Origin: Alphaproteobacteria bacterium
GTDB taxonomy: Bacteria > Pseudomonadota > Alphaproteobacteria > CACIAM-22H2
Direction of reading: 5' to 3'
Length of the DNA: 6,854 nt
NCBI GenBank assembly: GCA_947500965.1
Contig: CANMWW010000115.1
Coordinates: 1 to 6,854 of the forward strand
Below, one piece after another: positions 1 through 6,798 of this stretch. Under the pieces are notes generated by a model. It was not told the origin of the DNA, searched no databases, and worked only from the letters and a program-made list of their open reading frames with translations. How positions within the stretch are numbered: the stretch's first letter is position 1; each line of letters opens with the position of its first letter. Position numbers and translations under genes: made by a program.

Positions 1-1
1 C

Positions 2-1552
2 GAGGCGCAATGGGGCCTGAAGGGCCTCGCCGCCGGCCCCGCGATCCTCGCCTCGCTGCAGCGCACGCTGCGCGCGGGCAATTGGCGCGTCACCGCCGCC
101 GTGCGCCTCGGCCGCGACATCGTCGCGCTCTGGCCCGGCCTGCGCGAGCGCGCGCACGGGCTCGCCGTCGACATCGGCTCGACCACGATCGCCGCGCATC
201 TCTGCGACCTCGGTACCGGCGAGGTGCTCGCTTCTGCCGGCGCGATGAACCCGCAGATCCGCCTCGGCGAGGACCTGATGAGCCGGGTCTCCTACGTGAT
301 GATGCATCCCGGCGGCGACCGCGAGCTCACGGCGCTGGTGCGCGAGGCGCTCGCCGGCCTCGCCGCCGAGGTGACGCGCGAGGCCGGGCTGGCGCCGGCG
401 GACATCCTCGAGGCGACGGTGGTCGGCAACCCGATCATGCACCACCTCTTCCTCGGCATCGACCCGACGGAGCTCGGCGGCGCGCCCTTCGCGCTGGCGA
501 TCGATGGCGGCCACGAGGTGGAGGCACGCGACGTCGGCCTCGGCTTCGCGCCCGGCGCGCGCGTCTACCTGCTGCCCTGCATCGCCGGCCATGTCGGCGC
601 CGACGCGGCCGGCGTCGTGCTCTCCGAGGGGCCGCACCTGCGCGACGAGGTCGTGCTGCTGGTCGATGTCGGGACCAACGCGGAGCTCGTGCTCGGCAAC
701 CGCGCGCGGCTGCTCGCCTGCTCTTCCCCCACCGGCCCGGCCTTCGAGGGCGCGCAGATCTCCTGCGGCCAGCGCGCCGCGCCCGGTGCGATCGAGCGGC
801 TGCGCATCGACCGCGAGACGCTCGAGCCGCGCTTCCAGGTGATCGGCTCGCCGCTCTGGTCCGACGACCCCGGCTTCGCGGCCGCGACCGCGCGCTCGGG
901 CGTCACCGGGATCTGCGGGTCGGGGATCATCGAGGCGATCGCGGAGATGCACCTCTCCGGCATCGTCGCGCGCGACGGCACGATCGACGGCGCGCTCGCC
1001 GCGCGCAGCCCGCGCATCGTCGCCGAGGGGCGGACCTTCAGCTACGTGCTGCGCGAGGAGGGACCGCGCATCGCCATCACCCAGGCCGACATCAGGGCGA
1101 TCCAGCTGGCCAAGGCCGCGCTGCATGCCGGGGCGCGGCTGCTGATGGACCGCTACGGCATCGAGGCGCCCGACCGGATCACCCTGGCGGGCGCCTTCGG
1201 CAGCCATATCGACCCGGTCTACGCGATGGCGCTCGGCCTCATCCCGGATTGCGACCCGGACCGGGTCGGCTCGGCCGGCAACGCCGCGGGGACGGGGGCT
1301 CGGATCGCGCTGCTCGACGCCGGATCGCGGGGCGAGATCGAGGCCCTGGTCCGCAGGATCGAGAAGGTCGAGACCGCGATCGAGCCGGACTTCCAGCGCC
1401 ACTTCGTGTCGGCCATGGCGATCCCCCATGCCGAGGATCCCTATGCGCGGCTCGCCACGCGCATCGCCCTTCCGGCGGCGACCCCGGCGGGCGATGGCGG
1501 CGGCACCGGGCGGGGCCGGCGATCCGGTCGGCGCAGGTCACCCGAGTCCTGA
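2..1552 (+). CDS. RACo/RamA-type corrinoid activation protein (DUF4445, ASKHA ATPase), 5'-partial
   Basis: Proteins of this family use ATP to drive reductive reactivation of Co(II) corrinoid in B12-dependent methyltransferases. The frame is open to the left edge, giving 516 visible residues; full-length members are about 630-700 aa. The missing part should hold the N-terminal [2Fe-2S] ferredoxin domain. A GTG at 101 lies inside conserved linker sequence (WRVTAAVRLGR) and is not the start. ASKHA landmarks, numbered from base 2, are phosphate-1 loop DIGSTT (57-62), GEDLMSRVSY (89-98), GNPIMHHLFLG (142-152), second phosphate loop VDVGTNAEL (221-229), GPAFEGAQISCGQRAAPGAIE (about 245-265), GICGSG (303-308), LAGAFGSHID (395-404) and GNAAGTGAR (426-434). 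The family-typical end FQRHFVSAMAIPH (464-476) is followed by about 40 extra Gly/Arg/Pro-rich residues. The partner methyltransferase is probably upstream, outside the window; in alphaproteobacteria such genes accompany MttB-like, methyl-THF or split MetH-type proteins. The family call is strong; the partner is unknown. Confidence 0.93.
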   Translation, partial: EAQWGLKGLAAGPAILASLQRTLRAGNWRVTAAVRLGRDIVALWPGLRERAHGLAVDIGSTTIAAHLCDLGTGEVLASAGAMNPQIRLGEDLMSRVSYVMMHPGGDRELTALVREALAGLAAEVTREAGLAPADILEATVVGNPIMHHLFLGIDPTELGGAPFALAIDGGHEVEARDVGLGFAPGARVYLLPCIAGHVGADAAGVVLSEGPHLRDEVVLLVDVGTNAELVLGNRARLLACSSPTGPAFEGAQISCGQRAAPGAIERLRIDRETLEPRFQVIGSPLWSDDPGFAAATARSGVTGICGSGIIEAIAEMHLSGIVARDGTIDGALAARSPRIVAEGRTFSYVLREEGPRIAITQADIRAIQLAKAALHAGARLLMDRYGIEAPDRITLAGAFGSHIDPVYAMALGLIPDCDPDRVGSAGNAAGTGARIALLDAGSRGEIEALVRRIEKVETAIEPDFQRHFVSAMAIPHAEDPYARLATRIALPAATPAGDGGGTGRGRRSGRRRSPES

Positions 1553-1602
1553 GGAATCCTGGATTCCAATTCCATTTCAATGGATTGGAGATCGGATCTC
1601 CA
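1553..1602. terminator. Cluster of palindromes between convergent genes, probable bidirectional terminator
   Basis: Three inverted repeats follow one another directly after the stop codon at 1550-1552. They are GGAATCC-T-GGATTCC (1553-1567), TCCATT-TC-AATGGA (1571-1584) and TGGAGATC-G-GATCTCCA (1586-1602). The middle one extends into a longer hairpin: 1565-1576 pairs with 1579-1589 with one bulged base. The block is about 44% G+C (22 of 50), far below its surroundings. It lies between a + strand gene ending at 1552 and a - strand gene ending at 1628, where a two-way terminator is expected. There is no T-run on either side, so it is not a textbook intrinsic terminator. A small palindromic repeat element is the alternative. 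Confidence 0.4.
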
Positions 1603-1627
1603 GTTCACGAAGAGGACGAGGAAGGGC

Positions 1628-1840
1628 TCAGTTCAGCCTTCCGGCCGCGCGGGCGCGCGCCGCCAGCAGGTTCTCCACCGCCGTCAGCGTGTCGGCCCAG
1701 CGCCTCGCCAGGAGCAGGTCCCCGCGGGTGATCGCATGCGCGCCCTCGAGCGTGGCGAGGTCGACGGCCTGCATTCCGTAGGTGTCGACCAGCTCGCGCG
1801 CCTTGAGGATCGCGAATCGCGTCGTCATGCGGTCGAGCAT
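1628..1840 (-). CDS. Small hypothetical protein, about 66-70 aa
   Basis: This frame encodes 70 residues from the ATG at 1840, or 66 from the ATG at 1828. No good Shine-Dalgarno sequence precedes either start; the second gives MTTRFAILKARELVDTYG and looks the more natural N-terminus. An in-frame stop at 1868-1870 bounds it upstream. The protein reads as two or three amphipathic helices: ILKARELVDTYGMQAVDLAT (about 11-30), a middle segment ending in ITRGDLLLARRWADTL (about 37-52), then AVENLLAARARA. This resembles the many short alphaproteobacterial proteins with a 'LL..YG.EA...A..RA..L...GD..GA..W..I..AIE.L' pattern, whose function is unknown. Its balanced composition, with Tyr, Met, Leu and Trp, differs from the Arg/Ala/Pro-rich shadow frames across the same bases. 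It is downstream of the deaminase on the same strand, separated by 97 bases, so it could be a distal operon member or separately expressed. No function is assigned. Confidence 0.55.
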   Translation of the reverse strand: MLDRMTTRFAILKARELVDTYGMQAVDLATLEGAHAITRGDLLLARRWADTLTAVENLLAARARAAGRLN

Positions 1841-1937
1841 GGGGCCGCGGCCAGCGCCTTGCCGACATCACGCTGGAAGTAGCGCGCGCGCCGGAAGACT
1901 CAGGTATCGGGCCTGCCTGCGCGGGATCGCGCAGCCC
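1841..1937. other. Intergenic stretch downstream of the deaminase
   Basis: No gene, promoter or terminator can be supported here. The - strand has a 22-codon open stretch (about 1835-1900) with protein-like content (RARYFQRDVGKALAAAP). It has stops at both ends and no start codon, so it may be a relic of older coding sequence or chance. Confidence 0.4.
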
Positions 1938-3215
1938 TCAGCCTCGCGGGTGCAGGAAATCGACCGTCCCGGGCCGACCCTCGATGGCGAGCGTCGCGCG
2001 GCGGGCCGGCGCGCGCGCGATGACCCGGCCGCGGCGCAGGACGGCGAGCCTCGCGGCGCGGGTCCGGATCGCCTCGACCTTGTCGCGCGCCTCGAGCAGG
2101 ACGAGGTCCGCGTTGCACCCCGGCTCGATCCCGTAGCCGTCCAGCCCGAGCAGGCGCGCCGCGTTGCAGGTGACGGCGTCGAAGCAGGCGCCCATCGCGT
2201 CGAGGCCCGTCATCTGCGCGACATGCACGCCCATCTGCGCGACCTCGAGCATGTCGCCCGTGCCGAGGCTGTACCAGGGGTCCATGACGCAGTCGTGGCC
2301 GAAGGCGACCGTCAGCCCGGCCGCCATCAGCTCTGGCACCCGGGTCATGCCGCGCCGCTTCGGGTAGCTGTCGTGCCGGCCCTGGATCGAGATGTTGATG
2401 AGCGGGTTGGCGACCACGCCGAGGCGTGCCTCGGCCATCAGCGGCACCAGCTTGGAGACGTAGTAGTTGTCCATGCTGTGCATCGAGGTGAGGTGCGAGC
2501 CGACGACGCGGCCCTGCAGGCCGAGGCGCTGCGTCTCGAAGGCCAGCGTCTCGACGTGGCGGGACATCGGATCGTCGGTCTCGTCGCAATGCATGTCGAC
2601 GCGCAGGCCCCGCTCGGCCGCGAGCTCGCACAGCGCGCGGACCGAGCGCGCGCCCTCGGCCATGGTGCGCTCGAAATGCGGGATGCCGCCGACGACGTCG
2701 ACGCCGCGGTCGAGCGCCGCGCGCAGCAGCTCCATCGCGCGCGGGAAGCGGAACACGCCGTCCTGCGGGAAGGCCACGAGCTGCAGGTCGATGTAGGGCC
2801 GCACGCGGCGCTTCACCTCTAGCAGCGCGTCGACCGCGAGCAGCCGCTCGTCGCAGACATCGACATGGCTGCGGATCGCGAGCAGCCCCTGCGCGGCGGC
2901 CCAGTCGCAATAGGCCATGGCGCGGGCGACGACGGCGTCCTGCGTCAGCGTGGGCTTGAACTCGCTCCAGAGCGCGATGCCTTCCAGCAGCGTGCCCGAG
3001 CGGTTGAGCCGCGGCAGGCCGAGCGACAGCGTCGCGTCCATGTGGAAATGCGCGTCGACGAAGGGCGGCGAGACGAGCATGCCGCCGGCGTCGATCTCCT
3101 CGCGCCCCGTCGCGGCGAGGCGCGGCTCGACGGCGACGATGCGTCCGTCGCGCACGCCGATGTCCATGCCCCTGCGCCCGTCCGGGAGCGCGGCGTCGCG
3201 CAGCACGAGGTCCAT
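1938..3215 (-). CDS. CodA-type cytosine deaminase family amidohydrolase, predicted 5-methylcytosine deaminase
   Basis: This 425-aa protein aligns almost throughout with E. coli cytosine deaminase CodA (427 aa), with a constant offset of five residues. It should be a cytoplasmic, mononuclear-metal amidohydrolase converting a 4-aminopyrimidine base to the 4-oxo form plus ammonia. Visible metal ligands are His56 and His58 (AHFHMD), His209 (DMHCDE), and Asp308 (FGHDC). Other active-site residues are Gln151 (AFPQDG), Glu212 (acid-base), His241 (GSHLTSMHS) and Trp314 (DPWYSLG). The residue matching CodA Asp314 is Cys309 (codon 2289-2291). Loss of this Asp is the feature used to recognise enzymes that deaminate 5-methylcytosine to thymine; CodA itself rejects that base. 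The start overlaps the upstream permease stop (TGATG), with GAGAGG five bases before the ATG. It is the last gene of the ABC transporter operon, which suggests that it acts on an imported base or nucleoside product. Family assignment is secure; 5-methylcytosine as substrate is a strong inference, and other pyrimidines, isoguanine or related rings remain possible. Confidence 0.93.
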   Translation of the reverse strand: MDLVLRDAALPDGRRGMDIGVRDGRIVAVEPRLAATGREEIDAGGMLVSPPFVDAHFHMDATLSLGLPRLNRSGTLLEGIALWSEFKPTLTQDAVVARAMAYCDWAAAQGLLAIRSHVDVCDERLLAVDALLEVKRRVRPYIDLQLVAFPQDGVFRFPRAMELLRAALDRGVDVVGGIPHFERTMAEGARSVRALCELAAERGLRVDMHCDETDDPMSRHVETLAFETQRLGLQGRVVGSHLTSMHSMDNYYVSKLVPLMAEARLGVVANPLINISIQGRHDSYPKRRGMTRVPELMAAGLTVAFGHDCVMDPWYSLGTGDMLEVAQMGVHVAQMTGLDAMGACFDAVTCNAARLLGLDGYGIEPGCNADLVLLEARDKVEAIRTRAARLAVLRRGRVIARAPARRATLAIEGRPGTVDFLHPRG

Positions 3216-4177
3216 CAGCGCCTCTCTCCCTTCACGTATGGCGCCATCAGCGCGCGCGGGCTCGCGGCGCGGCGCGACATGACGACCAGGGCGAGGATGC
3301 TCAGCGCGTAGGGCATCATCAGGAAGACCTGGTAGGGCACGTCGCCGCCGACGACCTGCTGCAGGCGCAGCTGCCAGGCGTCGAGCGCGGCGAAGAGCAG
3401 CGCGCCGAACAGCGCCTTGAGCGGGTTCCAGCTCGCGAACACCACGAGCGCGATGCAGATCCAGCCGCGGCCGTTCACCATGCCGAAGTAGAAGGCGTCG
3501 AAGGCCGACATCGTCAGGAACGCGCCGCCGACCGCCATCAGCGCCGAGCCGGCGCAGACCGCGGCGATGCGCGTGCGGATCACGTCGATGCCCTGGGCCT
3601 CCGCGGCCTCCGGGTTCTCGCCGACCATGCGCAGCGCGAGGCCCGCGGGCGTGCGGTGCAGGAACCACGCCACCACCACCACCGCGCCGAGCGCGAGGTA
3701 GGTGAGCGGCGTCTGGACGAAGAGCGCCGGCCCGACGACCGGTATCTCGCTCAGCCAGGGAACCGCGACGGGCTTGAACGCCTCGATGCGCGGCGGCGTC
3801 GTCACCTTCGGGAAGGCGAGGCGGTAGGCGTAGTAGGAGAGGCTGGTCGCGAGCAGCGTGACGCCGATCCCCGCGACGTGCTGGCTGAGCGCCAGCGGCA
3901 CGGTGAGCAGCGCCTGCAGGAACCCGAAGGCGGCGCCCGCCAGCGCGGCGAGCAGCACGCCGGTCCATAGGTCCGCGCCCTGGTGGACGGCGAACCACCC
4001 GACCAGCGCGCCGACGACCATGATCCCCTCGATGCCGAGGTTGAGCACGCCGGCGCGCTCGCAGATGAGCTCGCCCAGCGTGCCGAACACGAGCGGCGTC
4101 GCGATGCGCACGGCCGCCACCCAGAGGCTGGCCTGCGCGAGGAGCTCGATGGCTTCCCAGGGGATGGCCGGGATCAT
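3215..4177 (-). CDS. ABC transporter permease, NupQ/YufQ type (BMP-associated nucleoside family)
   Basis: This 320-aa inner-membrane protein belongs to the branched-chain amino acid/ribose-type permease superfamily, in the subgroup that serves BMP-family nucleoside binding proteins. The hallmark segment of this half is GELICERAGVLNLGIEG (residues 35-51). About eight hydrophobic segments can be picked out, near 18-33, 50-64, 71-93, 101-118, 158-173, 204-224, 239-262 and 285-300. GLALRMVGENPEAAEAQGI (179-197) is the cytoplasmic loop expected to touch the ATPase, and GRGWICIALVVFASWNP (236-252) is also typical. Length is normal for the family. Its ATG overlaps the stop of the preceding permease by four bases (ATGA) and has no strong ribosome binding site of its own, so translation is probably coupled. 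It should pair with the 349-aa permease as a heterodimeric channel. Related permeases carry nucleosides, but ribose- or purine-type cargo cannot be excluded from this sequence. Confidence 0.92.
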   Translation of the reverse strand: MIPAIPWEAIELLAQASLWVAAVRIATPLVFGTLGELICERAGVLNLGIEGIMVVGALVGWFAVHQGADLWTGVLLAALAGAAFGFLQALLTVPLALSQHVAGIGVTLLATSLSYYAYRLAFPKVTTPPRIEAFKPVAVPWLSEIPVVGPALFVQTPLTYLALGAVVVVAWFLHRTPAGLALRMVGENPEAAEAQGIDVIRTRIAAVCAGSALMAVGGAFLTMSAFDAFYFGMVNGRGWICIALVVFASWNPLKALFGALLFAALDAWQLRLQQVVGGDVPYQVFLMMPYALSILALVVMSRRAASPRALMAPYVKGERR

Positions 4178-5223
4178 CGGCGGCTCACGCGGTAGCGCAG
4201 GAAGAGGAGGGCGACGAGCATGCTCAGCAGCGCCGCGGCGACGATGACGTCGGCGATGTAGCTGGGCACGCCGACGCCGCGGCTCATCGCGTCGGCGCCG
4301 ACGAAGATGCCGGCGACGAAGATGGCCGAGAGCACGACGCCGCCGGGATGCAGCCGCGCGAGCGTCGCAACCACGATGCCGGCATAGCCGAAGCCGGGCG
4401 ACAGGTCGGTCGTCAGGTTGCCCTTCAGCCCGGCGACCTCGCTCACGCCGGCGATGCCGGCCAGCCCGCCGGAGAGCAGCGCGGTCCAGAGGATCGTGCG
4501 CCCGACGCCGATGCCGGCGAAGCGCGCGGCGACGGCGTTGAGCCCGACCGCGCGGATGCGCAGGCCGAGCGTCGTGCGCGACATGACGATCCAGGTCGCC
4601 AGCGCCAGGGCCAGCGCGAGCACGAAGCCGGCGTGCAGCCGCATGCCGGGCACCAGCTTGGGCAACTCGCCGGCGGCGACGACCGGCTCGGATTGCGGCC
4701 AGCCGAGGCCCATCGGGTCCTTGAGCGGGCCCTCCAGCAGCATCGCCACGAGCAGCGCGACCAGGAAGTTCGACAGCAGCGTGACGACGACCTCGTCGAC
4801 GCCGAGCCGCGTCTTGAGCAGCGCGGGCCAGGCGAGCATCGCGGCGCCCGCGAGCGCGCCGGCGGCGACGAGCAGCGGCAGCAGGAGGAAGGCGGGCAGG
4901 TCGACGAGGCCCGTGCCGAGCGCGGTCGCCGCGAGCGCGCCCATGTAGAGCTGGCCCTCGGCGCCGATGTTCCAGAGCCGCGCGCGGAAGGCGACGGAGA
5001 CCGCGAGCCCGGTCAGGATCAGCGGCGTGGCGCGCGTCAGCATCTCGTTGATGGCGAAGCCGGAGCCGAGCGCGCCGGCGAGCATGACCTCGAAGCCCTG
5101 GCGCACGGGCGCGCCCGCGGCCGCGATCAGCGCCGCGGCGGCGCCGAATGTCGCGACGAGGGCGCAGGCCGGCGCGAGCAGCGACAGCCAGGCCGGGACG
5201 CGCTCGCGGGGCTCAAGCCGCAT
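4174..5223 (-). CDS. ABC transporter permease, NupP/YufP type (BMP-associated nucleoside family)
   Basis: This 349-aa inner-membrane permease is the longer partner in BMP/Nup-type importers. A short cytoplasmic N-terminus (MRLEPRERVPAW) leads into a first membrane segment at about 13-36. Further segments lie near 65-80, 88-107, 111-133, 145-163, 198-215, 243-265, 296-313 and 322-344. RARLWNIGAEGQLYMGA (80-96) is the family's signature. GLRIRAVGLNAVAARFAGI (220-238) matches the cytoplasmic loop that couples to the ATPase, and the chain ends in a basic RYRVSRR tail. The start at 5223 overlaps the ATPase gene by 11 bases. It is preceded by GGAGGGG about four bases from the ATG, which supports this start. 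The downstream permease begins within its stop codon. With the adjacent genes it forms the membrane core of an importer whose binding protein is not in the window. Confidence 0.92.
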   Translation of the reverse strand: MRLEPRERVPAWLSLLAPACALVATFGAAAALIAAAGAPVRQGFEVMLAGALGSGFAINEMLTRATPLILTGLAVSVAFRARLWNIGAEGQLYMGALAATALGTGLVDLPAFLLLPLLVAAGALAGAAMLAWPALLKTRLGVDEVVVTLLSNFLVALLVAMLLEGPLKDPMGLGWPQSEPVVAAGELPKLVPGMRLHAGFVLALALALATWIVMSRTTLGLRIRAVGLNAVAARFAGIGVGRTILWTALLSGGLAGIAGVSEVAGLKGNLTTDLSPGFGYAGIVVATLARLHPGGVVLSAIFVAGIFVGADAMSRGVGVPSYIADVIVAAALLSMLVALLFLRYRVSRR

Positions 5224-6781
5224 GGGTCCCCTCCGGCGCGCCGCCCGCCATCATCAGGCCGAGGGTGCGCGCGTCGAGGGACGCGGCGGGAAGCGGCGCC
5301 GAGAGGCGGCCGCGATACATCACGGCGATGCGGTCGCAGAGCGCGAGCAGCTCGTCGAGGTCCTCGGAGACGAGCAGCACGGCCGCGCCGAGCGCGCGCG
5401 CCGCCGCCAGCCGCTCCTGCACGTAGGCCACCGCGCCGACGTCGAGCCCGCGCGTCGGCTGGTTGGCGACGATGATCGTCGGGTGCTCGGACAGGACGCG
5501 GCCGAGGATCAGCTTCTGGATGTTGTCGCCCGAGAGCAGGCGCGTGCGCGTCTCCGGGCCGGCGCCGCGTATGTCGAAATCCGCGACCAGCAGCTCGGCA
5601 TGCATGCGGATCGCTGCCTTGCGCAGGAAGCCGAGCCGCGAGAAGCGCGGGTCGTCTAGCCGCTCCACGATCGCGTTCTCGGCAACCGTCATGTCGCCGA
5701 CGACGCCGGCGGCATGGCGATCCTCGGGGATGCGGCCGAGGCCGGCCTCGAGGAAGCGGCGCGGCGAGCCGGGCGCGCGCACCTCGCCGTCGAGCGAGAC
5801 GAGGCCGGAGCGCGGCTTCGCCATCCCGCAGGCGATGTCGGCGAGGAGAGACTGGCCGTTGCCAGACACGCCGGCGATGCCGAGGATCTCGCGATGCCGC
5901 AGCTCGAGGTCGACCTGGTGCAGCGCGACGCGCCCGTCGGCGCTGCGCGCGTCGATGCGGTGCAGGCAGAGCGCGACCGGTCCGGGCCGCCCCGGCGCCA
6001 GCCGCGGCTGCGCGACCGCGTGGCCGACCATCGCGGTCGCGAGGTCCTCGCGCGATGCGCCCGCGGCGGCGCAGGACAGCGCCACCTTGCCCTGGCGGAG
6101 CACGACGACGCGGTCGGCCGCCGCGAGCACCTCGCCGAGCTTGTGGCTGATGAAGACGATCGAGAGCCCGTCCGCGACCAGCCGGCGCAGCGTGGCGAAG
6201 AGCCCCTCGGCCTCCTGCGGCGTCAGGACCGCCGTGGGCTCGTCGAGGATCAGCACGCGCGGCCGGCGGTAGAGCGCCTTGACGATCTCGACGCGCTGGC
6301 GTTCGCCGACGCCGAGCTGGCCCACCAGCGCGTCGGGGTCGACCTCGAGGCCCGCGTCGCGCGCGATCTCGGCGAGGCGCGCGCGCGCGCCGCGGCGATC
6401 CGAGCGCAGGCGCCAGAGCCGCTCGGTGCCGAGCATGACGTTGTCGAGGACGCTCAGGTTGTCGGCCAGCGTGAAGTGCTGGTGGACCATGCCGACGCCG
6501 GCCTCGAGCGCGGCGCGCGGGTCGCCGCCCGCGAGCCTGCTGCCGGCCACCTCGACATGGCCCTCGTCGGCCACGTAGTGGCCGAAGACGATGTTCATGA
6601 GCGTGGTCTTGCCGGCGCCGTTCTCGCCCAGCAGGGCGAGGATCTCGCCGCGCGCGACCTCGAAGGAGATCGCGTCGTTGGCGACGAGCGGGCCGAAGCG
6701 CCTCGTGACGCCGACGACGCGCAGCGCCGGCGGTGCCTGCGTGCCCGCCGCTGCGCTGTCCTGGCTCGACGCGTCGTCCAT
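5213..6781 (-). CDS. ABC transporter ATPase with two nucleotide-binding domains, NupO/YufO type
   Basis: This is the energising subunit of a BMP/Nup-type importer: 522 aa with two fused ABC domains, the normal length for the family. Domain 1 has Walker A GENGAGKTT (52-60), Q-loop VHQHF (99-103), signature LGVGERQ (156-162), Walker B VLILDE (176-181) and switch His213 (FISHK). Domain 2 is degenerate, as in relatives: GVSGNGQS (304-311) replaces Walker A, LSGDN (416-420) is the signature, VANQPTRGLD (438-447) has Gln where the catalytic Glu would be, and SEDLDE (472-477) lacks the switch His. The start was set at 6781 because GGAGG (6787-6791) lies five bases upstream. The earlier in-frame ATG at 6802 falls inside a hairpin stem and would add only MRAAEDL. 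The first 15 or so residues are a non-conserved Ala/Ser/Asp-rich lead. The 3' end overlaps the next permease by 11 bases. Substrate specificity comes from the permeases and binding protein, not from this subunit. Confidence 0.93.
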   Translation of the reverse strand: MDDASSQDSAAAGTQAPPALRVVGVTRRFGPLVANDAISFEVARGEILALLGENGAGKTTLMNIVFGHYVADEGHVEVAGSRLAGGDPRAALEAGVGMVHQHFTLADNLSVLDNVMLGTERLWRLRSDRRGARARLAEIARDAGLEVDPDALVGQLGVGERQRVEIVKALYRRPRVLILDEPTAVLTPQEAEGLFATLRRLVADGLSIVFISHKLGEVLAAADRVVVLRQGKVALSCAAAGASREDLATAMVGHAVAQPRLAPGRPGPVALCLHRIDARSADGRVALHQVDLELRHREILGIAGVSGNGQSLLADIACGMAKPRSGLVSLDGEVRAPGSPRRFLEAGLGRIPEDRHAAGVVGDMTVAENAIVERLDDPRFSRLGFLRKAAIRMHAELLVADFDIRGAGPETRTRLLSGDNIQKLILGRVLSEHPTIIVANQPTRGLDVGAVAYVQERLAAARALGAAVLLVSEDLDELLALCDRIAVMYRGRLSAPLPAASLDARTLGLMMAGGAPEGTHAA

Positions 6782-6786
6782 CAAGT

Positions 6787-6791
6787 CCTCC
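6787..6791 (-). promoter_or_regulatory. Ribosome binding site that sets the ATPase start
   Basis: On the - strand the sequence reads GGAGG-ACTTG-ATG, a full Shine-Dalgarno core with five bases of spacing to the ATG at 6781. This favours 6781 over the ATG at 6802, which has no such motif and lies in the hairpin. Confidence 0.7.
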
Positions 6792-6798
6792 GCGGCAC

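Noticed and set aside
10..1731. Long + strand open frame of 573 codons overlapping the corrinoid activator
   Set aside because: Its product is almost entirely Arg, Ala, Gly and Pro with no recognisable motif. The frame one base later contains the full DUF4445 motif set. It is a high-G+C shadow frame.
1835..1900. Short - strand open stretch reading RARYFQRDVGKALAAAP, possibly joined by frameshift to the small protein
   Set aside because: It has stops on both sides and no start codon, it is only 22 codons long, and the small protein looks complete without it. A relic cannot be shown from this sequence alone.
2..3215. Functional link between the corrinoid activator and the predicted 5-methylcytosine deaminase, both touching methyl chemistry
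   Set aside because: The genes are convergent, separated by a probable terminator, and belong to different transcripts. Corrinoid methyl transfer and base deamination share no known step, so proximity alone does not support a joint system.
3216..3998. Upstream extension of the deaminase frame to 3998
   Set aside because: The extra residues are antisense-like Arg/Ala-rich sequence overlapping the permease. CodA homology begins at the ATG at 3215, which has a ribosome binding site and overlaps the permease stop.
1782..5659. Several long + strand open frames across the transporter and deaminase genes (for example 1782-2822, 4348-5475, 4967-5659)
   Set aside because: They are antisense to genes with clear family motifs and give Arg/Ala/Glu/Gln/His-rich low-complexity products, as expected from antisense frames in G+C-rich coding sequence.
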